In this document: one piece after another, positions 34,704 through 42,199 of the stretch
How the letters are laid out: each line of letters opens with the position of its first letter
Numbering within the stretch: the stretch's first letter is position 1
Assembly: GCF_001570765.1 (NCBI RefSeq)
Contig: NZ_BCSH01000001.1
Location: 62,001-126,000, forward strand
Source of the DNA: Nocardiopsis listeri NBRC 13360
Lineage (GTDB): Bacteria; Actinomycetota; Actinomycetes; Streptosporangiales; Streptosporangiaceae
Length of the DNA stretch: 64,000 nucleotides
Direction of reading: 5' to 3'
Notes under the pieces: model-generated
Databases searched by the model: none
What the model saw: only the letters and a program-made list of their open reading frames with translations
What the model was told of the DNA's origin: nothing
Position numbers and translations under genes: made by a program

Positions 34704-35966
34704 GTGGGCGAGCTGAAATCACCGGACAAGCCGTTTGATATTCCAAAGCAGGCTGTCTGGGAGGCGTGGAAGAAAGTCAAGGCGAACCGGGGTGCGCCGG
34801 GGGCGGACGGGGTGTCGCTGGAGGAGTTCGAGTCCGATCTGAAGAATAATCTGTACAAGATCTGGAATCGGATGTCCTCAGGCAGCTACTTCCCACCGCC
34901 GGTGCGTGCAGTCGAAATCGGTAAATCCCATGGTGGAGGATCTCGAATCTTGGGGATCCCCACCGTGGCGGACCGGGTTGCGCAGACGGTGGTGGCCGAG
35001 GTGTTGGAGGTAAGAGCGGAACCGCTGTTCCATCCCGACTCCTATGGTTATCGCCCGCAGCGCGGAGCGCTGGATGCGGTGGCCACCTGTCGGCAGCGTT
35101 GTTGGAAGAGCGACTGGGTGATCGACTTGGATATCCAGAAGTTCTTTGACACTGTGCCGTGGGAACTGATGGTCAAAGCAGTTGGTGCGGTCTGTGATCT
35201 GCCGTGGGTGTTGCTGTATGTGAAGCGGTGGTTGGCCGCGCCTGTGGTGCAACCGGACGGTGGCGTGCAGCAGCGGAACCGGGGAACCCCGCAGGGGTCT
35301 TCGGTCTCTCCGATCCTGGCGAATCTGTTCTTGCACTTCGCGTTCGATGTGTGGATGGCGCGGGAGTTTACCGGCGTTCGATTCGAGCGCTATGTGGATG
35401 ATGTAGTAGTGCATTGTATCGACGAAAACCAGGCGTATCACGTGCTGGGTGCCGTCCAGGAACGGATGGGTCAGGTTGGGTTGGAACTGCATCCGGAGAA
35501 AACACGGATCGTTTATTGCAAGGACAGTAACAGGGCCGGTGAGTATGAGTGCACCGAGTTCACGTTCTTGGGGTACACGTTCCGGCCGCGTGGTGTGCGC
35601 CGGAGGGACGGGAAGATGTTCACCGGCTTCAATCCTGCGGTTAGTAAGGACGCCTTGAAAAAGATGAGTGAACGGGTGCGTTCCTGGCGTCTGCACAAGT
35701 GCACTCAATTTTCTGAAGCGGATCTCGCGCGATGGATCAATCCGATTGTGCGGGGTTGGATGGGATATTACGGTGCGTTCTACCGTTCGGCGCTCTATCC
35801 TCTCCTGGCGCGCATCAACGCCTATTTGATGCGGTGGCTGCGGAAGAAGCACAAGCGGTTGCGGGCCAGGAAAAAGGCTCATGAGGCATGGGTAAGGGCC
35901 GTGGCGCTACGCCGTGGATTCTTTGCTCAATGGCGATGGGTCACCTGGGTTCCGCGTGTTTGGTGA
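34704..35966 (+). CDS. ltrA: Group II intron-encoded reverse transcriptase/maturase
   Basis: 420 residues. Reverse transcriptase blocks are visible: GAPGADGVSLEEFESDL, ILGIPTVADRVAQTVV, PDSYGYRPQRGALDAV, VIDLDIQKFFDTVPW, GTPQGSSVSPILANL, then the active site YVDD (230-233) where most family members have YADD, and LELHPEKTRIVYCK. The maturase domain X is IVRGWMGYYGAFYRSALYPL. No C-terminal HNH endonuclease is seen. It aids intron splicing and retrohoming. GTG 34704 has GGGAGGAG at 34692; the frame extends upstream without a better signal. The intron core and ORF look intact. Confidence 0.93.
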   Translation: MGELKSPDKPFDIPKQAVWEAWKKVKANRGAPGADGVSLEEFESDLKNNLYKIWNRMSSGSYFPPPVRAVEIGKSHGGGSRILGIPTVADRVAQTVVAEVLEVRAEPLFHPDSYGYRPQRGALDAVATCRQRCWKSDWVIDLDIQKFFDTVPWELMVKAVGAVCDLPWVLLYVKRWLAAPVVQPDGGVQQRNRGTPQGSSVSPILANLFLHFAFDVWMAREFTGVRFERYVDDVVVHCIDENQAYHVLGAVQERMGQVGLELHPEKTRIVYCKDSNRAGEYECTEFTFLGYTFRPRGVRRRDGKMFTGFNPAVSKDALKKMSERVRSWRLHKCTQFSEADLARWINPIVRGWMGYYGAFYRSALYPLLARINAYLMRWLRKKHKRLRARKKAHEAWVRAVALRRGFFAQWRWVTWVPRVW

Positions 35967-35978
35967 TCAGAACGATAA

Positions 35979-36012
35979 GAGCCGTGTAACGGGAGACTGT
36001 TACGCACGGTTC
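35979..36012 (+). ncRNA. Group II intron domain V
   Basis: A 34-base hairpin starting GAGCCGTGTAACGG and ending GTTACGCACGGTTC. The AGC catalytic triad near the base, the GAGA-type loop and the length are typical of domain V, the catalytic heart of the intron. Confidence 0.93.
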
Positions 36013-36052
36013 TGTGAGGGCCGGAGGGGGAAGTTCCCTCCGGCTACTCGAC

Positions 36053-36872
36053 AGCGAGTTTGCTTCTCGATATTGGTCAGAGCCAACGCGGCTTGCACGA
36101 TCATCCCGATCTTGGACGGACTCATCGTGGTGTGGCGCAGCGCTCTCCACCGGCCGGTGAGTACCGCCATCGCGCGCTCGCCGATGCACCGCAGGCCGCG
36201 TAGGAGTCGGTTGTGGGCTCGGTTGTCGGCATGCCAGCGGCGCTCGTCGACCTCGGGCGGACGCTTGATCGGGGTGCGCACACCCACCCCGGCGCCCTCG
36301 TAGCCAGAATCGGCCAACACCACCAGCCCCTCGGTGGTGGCTTTGTGTACAAGCGGGAACACGTGTAGGCGTGCGGCGGTGATATCGGCCGTGGATCCGG
36401 GCTCGACCTCCGACACCCACAAAGGTTCTCCGCGAGCGTCGGACAGGAACTGGATGTTGCCGCCGTGGCGGTGTTTGTGGCCGCTGTACCAAAGGTCGCT
36501 CTCGCCGGTGGGGCCAGGCTCCGAACAACGGTCACAAGGAAACAGTTTTCCGTCCAGGATCAGGGGGTCTTCGGGGCTCAGACGGGCGTGTTCGAGGACC
36601 TCGTGCAGGTCGGGAGCCTGGTCGGCCAGCACGTCGACACCCTCGTCGACGTAGCGGTAGCCGGTGGCCCGGGAGATGTGGTTGTCCCTGGCCAGAGCGT
36701 CGATGGCCGTGGCATCGCGAAACCACCGCAAGATCAGGACCGCCTGCTTGTAGCAGGTCAGAGAGCGGGTGCCCGTACGGGTGCCGCGGCGCCGACGTTC
36801 GGTGTTCAGCAGGGCCGAAAGATGCCAAACGGTGGCCTGGTCCACGTCGAGGGTGGCAGTATAGGAAACCAC
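36053..36872 (-). CDS. IS5-family transposase (stop codon split by intron)
   Basis: 273 codons from ATG 36872 to the intron junction, with an HTH region and a DDE core: Asp107 in LILDGKLF, Asp188 in VLADSGYEG and Glu232 in IGERAMAVL. In the intron-less form the gene ends ALTNIEKQTR and TGA, the T at 36053 and the GA at 34125-34124. With the intron, translation would run on for about 17 codons into intron sequence. Otherwise it is intact and may still be functional, but the element's left end is split. Confidence 0.85.
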
Positions 36873-37029
36873 GTGGAGCCTTTCATGGTGGTCCGGTGCA
36901 GATTCGACACCTCGCCTTCTACCTGGGGCTCCACGCCTGTGTCAGGGGAACGAAAGTTCACCCATGGATGCACCCCTCGTCTTGATTGTCGGTTTCCTGC
37001 TGATTCCCAGTCACTGAGATCACCTCACT

Positions 37030-38290
37030 GGCGCAGAAGCCCGTTCGTGTTCTCGTTCGTCGGCCTCTGCCAAGGCGAATACGGATCGGCGAAGAACACT
37101 TTCGTCCCGCTCTCGAGCATGAACTGGGCGTGTGCGGACAGCTCCTTCCCACGATCCCAGGTGAGGGTCTTTCGGAGCTGCTCGGGCAGTTTCGCCATCG
37201 ACACCGTCAGCGCTGCGTTCATCGCGACGGCACCGTAGCCACCGAGCGAGGGACCGTTCTTCACCGTCGGTTTCTCACCCCAGCCCTCCAACCGGGGCAG
37301 GTGCACCAGCAGCGTGGATCGGCTGCTGCGCTCCACCAGCGTGCCGATCGCGGACCGGCCCGTCCCGATGATCAGATCCCCCTCCCAGTGCCCCGGGACC
37401 GCACGATCCGCAGCTTCGGCGGGGCGCTGCGAGAGGACGACATCGGCGGTGACATGTCCTTGCGGCTTGTTGCGTGCCCGCTCTCTGGGAACCCGCAGCG
37501 CTCGCCCGGTGCGCAAACACGCGACCAACTCACGCTTGAGCGCGCCGCGCCCCTCGATGAACAGGGACTGGTAGATCGCCTCATGGCTGATACGCATGGA
37601 CTCATCATCAGGGAAATCGAGCTTGAGCCGTTGGGAGATCTGCTGCGGGCTCCACGCCAAAGACCACCGCCGATCCTGCCGACACGGCTTGTTCAGCCCC
37701 CTCCACGTTGGTGCCTGGGGGCCGACGACGATCGTGCCGTCGGGCCGGCGGACGCTCCCGGCGAGCCGTTCCTGCACGTACTCGCGTAGCCGATCGTTGT
37801 CCATGAGCTTGGCTGTCTTGGGGCGCTTGCCTGCCTGCTGCGCCTTCCACTGCGCCACCAAGGCCCGGTACTCGGACTTCCCGCCCCTGGTCGCTGCGTT
37901 ACGGCGCAGCTCACGCGAGATCGTTCCCGCATCGCGTCCGATCCTGCGGGCGATCTCTCGCACGCCACATCCTTGGGCGCGCAACAGCGCGATCTCCTCG
38001 CGTTCGACGAACGACAGATAGCGGCCCGTGGGCTCGTCCAGGCTGATCGGCGGCATGCCGCCAGCGTGACGGAACCAACGGACCCCGACCGGCCATGACA
38101 CACCAACAGCCTGCGCGGCCTCTACCGTGGTCACGCCCGACGCGATACGCCGCCAGAAGTCCCGCTGCACCGTACGAGAGGGCTCTGGGCGGCCAGGTGA
38201 GCGCATCGGCGGCCGTAGTGCCCGATCCGCTGCCCACTGCCGCCGTGCTCCCGCAGGTACCTGGGGTATCTGCTTCTTCTTGAGTCCCAT
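37030..38290 (-). pseudogene. IS30-family transposase, N-terminal part
   Basis: About 420 residues from MGLKKKQIPQ. Helix-turn-helix regions (TTVEAAQAVGVSWPVGVRW and VREIARRIGRDAGTISRELR) are followed by the DDE core: GHWEGDLIIG, TWDRGKELSAH and the Glu region NENTNGLLRQ. The frame then stops in the inserted IS5 end. The last 55 or so residues lie at 33942-34114. The catalytic triad is complete but the C-terminus is missing. Confidence 0.88.
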
Positions 38291-38337
38291 CGCACACCTT
38301 TGCAATCAAGGTGTTGCGACGACCAGTTGAATCCGCC

Positions 38338-38931
38338 CTGGACGCCGTGATCGGAGTGGACCACCGTCCCCGGAGCCGGTTGGCGGTTATCAATGGCCAT
38401 GCCCAGCGCGTTCGTGGTCAAAGCCGCCGTGGGCGAGGAGTCGATCGCCACCCGACCACACGCCGCGAACACACATCCAACACCACCGTGCAATAGACCT
38501 TGCCCTCGCGGGTGGAGTGCTCAGTGATATCGGTAACCCAGAGTTGATCCAGGCCCTGACGGGCGCACTGGCGATCCACCAGGTCAGCCGAGACCAGGTC
38601 CGCACTCGCACACCGCCACTTCGGACGACCCGTAACACCTTTGAGGCCGGCCCGGGACATCAGCATCGCCACGGTCCCTGACAGAGCTTCATCCCTCGCC
38701 CGAGGGTGAGTTCAGTGTGCACCCGCCGCACCCCGTAGACGCTGTTGGAGGCGGCGTGGATCTGATGGATGGCATCGGTGGGCAAGCACGTGCCGGATCG
38801 AGCGGGCCGAGGGACCGCGGTCACGCCAGGCGTAGAACCCCGACTCCGATACGCCCAGTACCCGGACGGCGACCTGGACCGGCTGCCCCTCGGAGGCCAT
38901 CACCGCGATCGCCTCGAACCGTCTTTTGGGG
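38338..38931 (-). pseudogene. IS3 orfB N-terminal part, frameshifted
   Basis: Pieces in different frames: RFEAIAVMASEGQPVQVAVR and VLGVSESGFYAWRDRG at the start, LDQLWVTDITEHSTREGKVY with the first catalytic Asp, and VAIDSSPTAALTTNALGMA to HSDHGVQ, with the second Asp, at the IS30 junction. At least two frameshifts or small deletions separate them. Expression would need a -1 shift from orfA at the CCCCAAAAG run (38923-38931), the usual IS3 strategy. Confidence 0.8.
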
Positions 38932-39219
38932 CACCACCTTCCCTAACAGCTCACTGGCCCGGCGGTGGATCGCCAGTTCAGCCTCCAGCTCGGCAATGCG
39001 CTTATTCGCCGCTGCCAGCTCGGTCTTTTCGGTGCTGGTCAGGCCCAGGGCCAGACCTCGGTCGATGCGGTCCTGGCGACGCCAGGCGTAGATCGTCTCG
39101 CTGCTGATATCCAGATCGCGTGCCACGTCCGCGACGCTGCGTCCGGATTGGACCAGGTCCAAGACCTTGCGCCGGAACTGGGCAGGGTATCCACGACGTC
39201 CCACGATGCCCTCCTCCAA
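38821..39219 (-). CDS. IS3 orfA (transposase helix-turn-helix subunit)
   Basis: Up to 132 residues, the last part past the frameshift site probably not used. GYPAQFRRKVLDLVQSGRSV and DLDISSETIYAWRRQDRID form the helix-turn-helix, and KTELAAANKRIAELEAELAI the leucine-zipper-like coil before ASELLGKVV. TTG 39219 or a GTG a few codons later could be the start. It lies at the 5' end of the IS3 element. Confidence 0.82.
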   Translation of the reverse strand: MEEGIVGRRGYPAQFRRKVLDLVQSGRSVADVARDLDISSETIYAWRRQDRIDRGLALGLTSTEKTELAAANKRIAELEAELAIHRRASELLGKVVPQKTVRGDRGDGLRGAAGPGRRPGTGRIGVGVLRLA

Positions 39220-39304
39220 GGGTCACGTGGTCCCAGGATCCAAAACCGGCTCCGAAAAACGCGGGACACACCAGAGCCTCCATTACGCCCGGCACGAGAC
39301 GGTA

Positions 39305-39794
39305 CGGCCGTGAGCGATGACTACACCACCGGGAAGGACCGAGGCGGGAGACCGTTCGTCGTCGACATCGAGGAGGCGAGCGTCGAGAACAGCCACTATC
39401 GACGCACGCTGTGGACCGGAGAGCACCTACAGCTCACCGTGATGAGCATCGCCGTGGGCGACGACGTCGGCTTGGAGGTCCATCCGGACAACGATCAGTT
39501 CCTCCGGGTGGAGCAGGGGAGTGGACGCACCGAGATGGGGCCGGCCGAGGACGATCTGAACTTCGTTCGGGAGGTCGAGGACGACGACGTCATCATGGTT
39601 CCGGCGGGGACCTGGCACAACGTCGTCAACACCGGTGACCGGCCGTTGAAGCTCTACGCGCTCTACGGTCCGCCGGACCACGAGCCCGGCACCGTGCATC
39701 CGGCGCACAAGGACGCCGAGAAGGACCCCAACGAGGACTGATCGGGGCACGCCGGGGGTCGACCGGGTCGCCGAGCGCCGGGCCGCTCGCCCAT
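39305..39794 (+). repeat. 490-bp direct repeat, right copy (contains cupin gene)
   Basis: Second copy of 27613-28102, offset by exactly 11692 bases. It starts 32 bases outside the right end of the IS3 element. The identity begins at CGGCCGTGAGC, five bases before the start codon, and ends at GCTCGCCCAT. Confidence 0.95.
39310..39741 (+). CDS. Cupin-domain protein, copy 2
   Basis: Encodes the same 143-residue protein as 27618-28049; the one coding difference found is silent. The native ribosome binding site (GGAGG) of copy 1 is not part of the repeat, and here the start is preceded by ACGAGACGGTACGGCC and IS3 sequence, so expression is doubtful. It stands 120 bases from the convergent GntR gene. 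It may be the original or the extra copy; sequence alone does not decide. Confidence 0.8.
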   Translation: MSDDYTTGKDRGGRPFVVDIEEASVENSHYRRTLWTGEHLQLTVMSIAVGDDVGLEVHPDNDQFLRVEQGSGRTEMGPAEDDLNFVREVEDDDVIMVPAGTWHNVVNTGDRPLKLYALYGPPDHEPGTVHPAHKDAEKDPNED

Positions 39795-39861
39795 GGGGGT
39801 GGGGGACCCGGCGTTCCAGGGTTCGGACGACCCATGCCGATCGAGCGTCGATCGAGCCGGG

Positions 39862-40536
39862 TCACTCCGAGAAGGCTCGGACGAGTTCGGGCACCTCCTG
39901 GAGGTGCACGTTGAGGATCCTCGTGCTGAGGGAGGCATCGTGTGCGTTGAGCGCGGCCTCCAGTTCACGGTGTTCGCGCTCGATGGTGGGGAAGCGTTCG
40001 GGGCCCTGCGTGATGGTGCGTACCGCCAGACGCACCTGTCGTGGTCGTAGGGAGTCGTACATCTGGGCCAGGACCGCGTTGCCCTGATGTTGAACGATGC
40101 AGGAGTGGAATCGCTGGTCGAGTTGGGCGAACTCGTTCCAGTCCTGGTTCCGGCCGGCGGTCTCCAGTGCTTCGATGAGCTCCGGGGCTTCGGGGGGAGC
40201 GCCCAGACGGCGATCACAGATCTTGCCGATGGCGTTGGCCTCGATGACGAAACGGGCCTGGTAGATCTGGCGCATCTCCGTGGCGGTGACGACCCGGACC
40301 TGCGCGCCACGTCGAGGCACGAGGTCGACGAAGCGCTCGGCCTGGAGCCGGTGGAGCGCTTCACGCACCGGTGTCCGAGAGGTGCCGACCTCCCTGGCCA
40401 GGACGGCCTCGTCGAGGAATTCGCCCTCGGCGAACGTGCCGGCCAGGATGGCGGCCCCGATCATCTCGTATGCGCGCTCCCGTGCGGACTGTCGAGGTTT
40501 GCTACCCCCGGTTGCGATGCTGTTTTGGTGTGACAC
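39862..40536 (-). CDS. GntR-family transcriptional regulator (FadR/FCD subfamily)
   Basis: 224 residues. Winged helix at the N-terminus (FLDEAVLAREVGTSRTPVREALHRL) and an all-helical FCD ligand domain with metal-site histidines (LDQRFHSCIVQHQGN, IEREHRELEAALNAHD, ILNVHLQE). It is divergent from the aldolase/TRAP operon and probably represses it until an organic acid binds. GTG 40536 is chosen because the longer frame to 40617 crosses the operator; GGGTGGG lies upstream. The perfect TGTATACA palindrome between the genes is a good operator candidate. Confidence 0.9.
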   Translation of the reverse strand: MSHQNSIATGGSKPRQSARERAYEMIGAAILAGTFAEGEFLDEAVLAREVGTSRTPVREALHRLQAERFVDLVPRRGAQVRVVTATEMRQIYQARFVIEANAIGKICDRRLGAPPEAPELIEALETAGRNQDWNEFAQLDQRFHSCIVQHQGNAVLAQMYDSLRPRQVRLAVRTITQGPERFPTIEREHRELEAALNAHDASLSTRILNVHLQEVPELVRAFSE

Positions 40537-40572
40537 AAAGCCCACCCTACCTTTACACAGCCTGGATGCTCC

Positions 40573-40582
40573 GTGTATACAA
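40573..40582. promoter_or_regulatory. Probable GntR operator
   Basis: GTGTATACAA contains the perfect palindrome TGTATACA, matching the TTGTATACAA-type sites of FadR/VanR-like GntR regulators. It lies between the divergent GntR gene (starts 40536) and the aldolase gene (starts 40638). Confidence 0.6.
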
Positions 40583-40637
40583 GGTGTCCACACCAGATAT
40601 TTAGCGGTGTGCGTCACATCCTTCGAAGGGAAGCACC

Positions 40638-41396
40638 TTGAGCGCGCAAGTGGACAAGCGGCATGCGGTCTGGCTCTCCGAGCCCTCCGCGGCGGCGGTG
40701 GAGATGGCCGATCTCGCCGGCTACGGCACCGTCGTACTCGACATCGAGCACGGCACGTTCGACCTGGCGGCCCTGGACTGGATCATGCCGCTCATCCGTT
40801 CCAAGGGCATGGACGTCATCGCGAAGGTGTTGGGACCGGAGCGGGGCCCGATCCAGCAGGCCCTGGACCTGGGAGCCAACATCGTGGCCATCCCGCACGT
40901 GGAGTCGGCCGCCCACGCCAAGGAGGTCTGCGGATTCGCGAAGTTCCCCCCGTTGGGCGACCGGTCCTTCGCGGGCGGTCGGACCTCCGACTTCCGGGGC
41001 TTCACCGACGACTGGGTCACCCGGCAGGACACCGGGACACGCTGCTACCCCATGATCGAGGACGCCTCCGCGCTGGAGGAGATCGATGAGATCCTCGCCC
41101 TGCCCATGGTCGACGGCATCTTCATCGGTCCCTCGGACCTGTCGCTGCGTCGTGACCGTGGCGCCTACACCGCCGGCGAGGAGGACCTGGTGGACTTGCG
41201 CCACCTGGCCCGCGCGGCCCAGGCCGCCGGCAAGACGTGGGTCCTGCCCGCCTGGAGCGACGCGGAAAAACGTCTCGCGGTCGAGGAGAACGCCGAGACC
41301 ATCGTGACCACCATGCAGTACGGAGCGCTGCTGTCCGGGTTCACCGGAGCGCTCGACACCCTGCGAAGCATCGAGAACGAGCTGAGGAGCCGTTGA
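40638..41396 (+). CDS. HpcH/HpaI-family aldolase (class II, metal-dependent)
   Basis: 252 residues. The DIEHGTFDL motif holds the catalytic histidine, PMIEDASALEEIDEI and FIGPSDLSLR the metal-binding Glu and Asp. Family enzymes cleave 4-hydroxy-2-oxo acids to pyruvate (or related oxo acid) and an aldehyde. The usual VRVP arginine position reads AKVLG, so the substrate pocket may differ. TTG 40638 is preceded by GAAGGGAAG. Its stop overlaps the next gene's ATG (TGATG). First gene of the TRAP operon. Confidence 0.88.
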   Translation: MSAQVDKRHAVWLSEPSAAAVEMADLAGYGTVVLDIEHGTFDLAALDWIMPLIRSKGMDVIAKVLGPERGPIQQALDLGANIVAIPHVESAAHAKEVCGFAKFPPLGDRSFAGGRTSDFRGFTDDWVTRQDTGTRCYPMIEDASALEEIDEILALPMVDGIFIGPSDLSLRRDRGAYTAGEEDLVDLRHLARAAQAAGKTWVLPAWSDAEKRLAVEENAETIVTTMQYGALLSGFTGALDTLRSIENELRSR

Positions 41397-42196
41397 TGTC
41401 CCTGAACGTTGCAGTCGTGCAGTTCGCGCCCGCCGAGGACAAGGCCGAGAACCTGGCCGAGATCGAGCGGATGCTGCGTGAGGCCGCCACCGGTGGCGTG
41501 CGCCTGGCCGTGCTGCCGGAGTACGCGGTGTTCACCGCACCCGCGATGGACGATCGGTTCGTCGACAGCGCCGAGCCGCTCGACGGTCCGGCGGTCTCGC
41601 GCCTGCGCGCCCTCAGCACCGAACTCGACCTCTCCATCATCGCCGGCGTGAACGAGACGGCCACCGGCGGCCGTATCCACAACACCCTCGTCGGCATCCA
41701 GGACGGCGAGGTCAAGACGGTCTACCGCAAGGTCCACCTCTACGACGCGTTCGGCTACAAGGAGTCCGACCGTGTCCTGGCCGCCGACCCGCAGGAGCCG
41801 CAGATCCTGGAGGTCGACGGTTTCAAGGTGGGCATGCAGACCTGCTACGACCTGCGCTTCCCGGAGGTCTCGCGGATCCTCGTGGACGCCGGCGCGGACA
41901 TCATCGCCCTGCCCGCCGAATGGGTTCCCGGTCCTTTGAAGGAGTACCACTGGAACACCCTGGTGCGGGCCCGGGCGATCGAGAACACCGTCTACGTCCT
42001 GGCCGCCGACCAGAGCGCCCCCACAGGTGCCGGCAACAGCGCCGTCGTGGACCCGATGGGGATCGCCATCGCCACCGTCGGTGAGGCCCCGGGCATCGGC
42101 AAGGCCGTCGTCGAACGTGACCGGCTCGACCACGTCCGCAAGGTCAACCCCGCCCTGACCCTTCGTCGCTACCGCGTGGCCCCAACAGGAGCGTGA
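41396..42196 (+). CDS. Carbon-nitrogen hydrolase (nitrilase superfamily amidohydrolase)
   Basis: 266 residues with the complete Glu-Lys-Cys triad: Glu42 in LPEYAVF, Lys112 in YRKVHLYDAFG and Cys150 in MQTCYDLRFPEV. The pattern matches the omega-amidase/deaminated glutathione amidase-type branch, which hydrolyses amides of small carboxylic acids. ATG 41396 overlaps the aldolase stop as TGATG, fixing the start although the frame is open further up. In this operon it could convert an imported amide acid to the free acid before aldol cleavage (inference). Confidence 0.9.
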   Translation: MSLNVAVVQFAPAEDKAENLAEIERMLREAATGGVRLAVLPEYAVFTAPAMDDRFVDSAEPLDGPAVSRLRALSTELDLSIIAGVNETATGGRIHNTLVGIQDGEVKTVYRKVHLYDAFGYKESDRVLAADPQEPQILEVDGFKVGMQTCYDLRFPEVSRILVDAGADIIALPAEWVPGPLKEYHWNTLVRARAIENTVYVLAADQSAPTGAGNSAVVDPMGIAIATVGEAPGIGKAVVERDRLDHVRKVNPALTLRRYRVAPTGA

Positions 42197-42199
42197 GAC

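Larger units (their letters stand above)
34126..36052 (+). mobile_element. Group II intron with reverse transcriptase/maturase
   Basis: The 1927-base element begins GTGTG (consensus GUGYG) and ends CTACTCGAC (consensus AY). Boundaries are set by rejoining the IS5 inverted repeat GAGGTGATCTC|AGCGAG exactly. About 575 bases of 5' structured RNA (domains I-III) precede the maturase gene. Domain V is at 35979-36012, and domain VI follows as a GC stem (CCGGAGGG / CCCTCCGG) with the branch region CTACTCGAC. It lies antisense to the IS5 transposase and splits its stop codon. Confidence 0.93.
34115..37026 (-). mobile_element. IS5-family (ISL2-like) element inserted in IS30, carrying a group II intron
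   Basis: Inverted repeats GAGGTGATCTCAG(C/T)GA mark both ends: the left begins at 34115 but is split after 11 bases by the intron, continuing AGCGAG at 36053; the right reads inwards from 37026. The target ACT is duplicated at 34112-34114 and 37027-37029. A 3-bp ANT target fits the ISL2 subgroup of IS5. Without the intron the element would be 985 bp with a single transposase gene. Confidence 0.88.
33935..38337 (-). mobile_element. IS30-family element inserted in IS3, itself interrupted
   Basis: The ends are GGCGAGTTCAACCAGTCGTT at 33935 and, read inwards on the other strand, GGCGGATTCAACTGGTCGTC from 38337; 22 of the first 28 bases match. The 3-bp target CTG is duplicated at 33932-33934 and 38338-38340. 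Without the inner insertion the element would be about 1.49 kb. Its transposase gene is split at 34114/37030 by an IS5-family element. Confidence 0.9.
33614..39272 (-). mobile_element. IS3-family element, interrupted by nested insertions
   Basis: Imperfect terminal inverted repeats of about 45 bases mark the ends. The left starts GGTATGTACTGAGTTT and the right, read inwards, GGTGTGTCCCGCGTTT; both then carry GGAGCCG and a GGAT. Inside are orfA and a disrupted orfB on the minus strand. The element is interrupted at 33934/38338 by an IS30-family element. Removing the insert and one CTG restores a continuous orfB (HSDHGVQ joined to FGSWAFTRR). No clear target duplication flanks the outer ends. 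orfB also has frameshifts, so it is dead. Confidence 0.82.
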
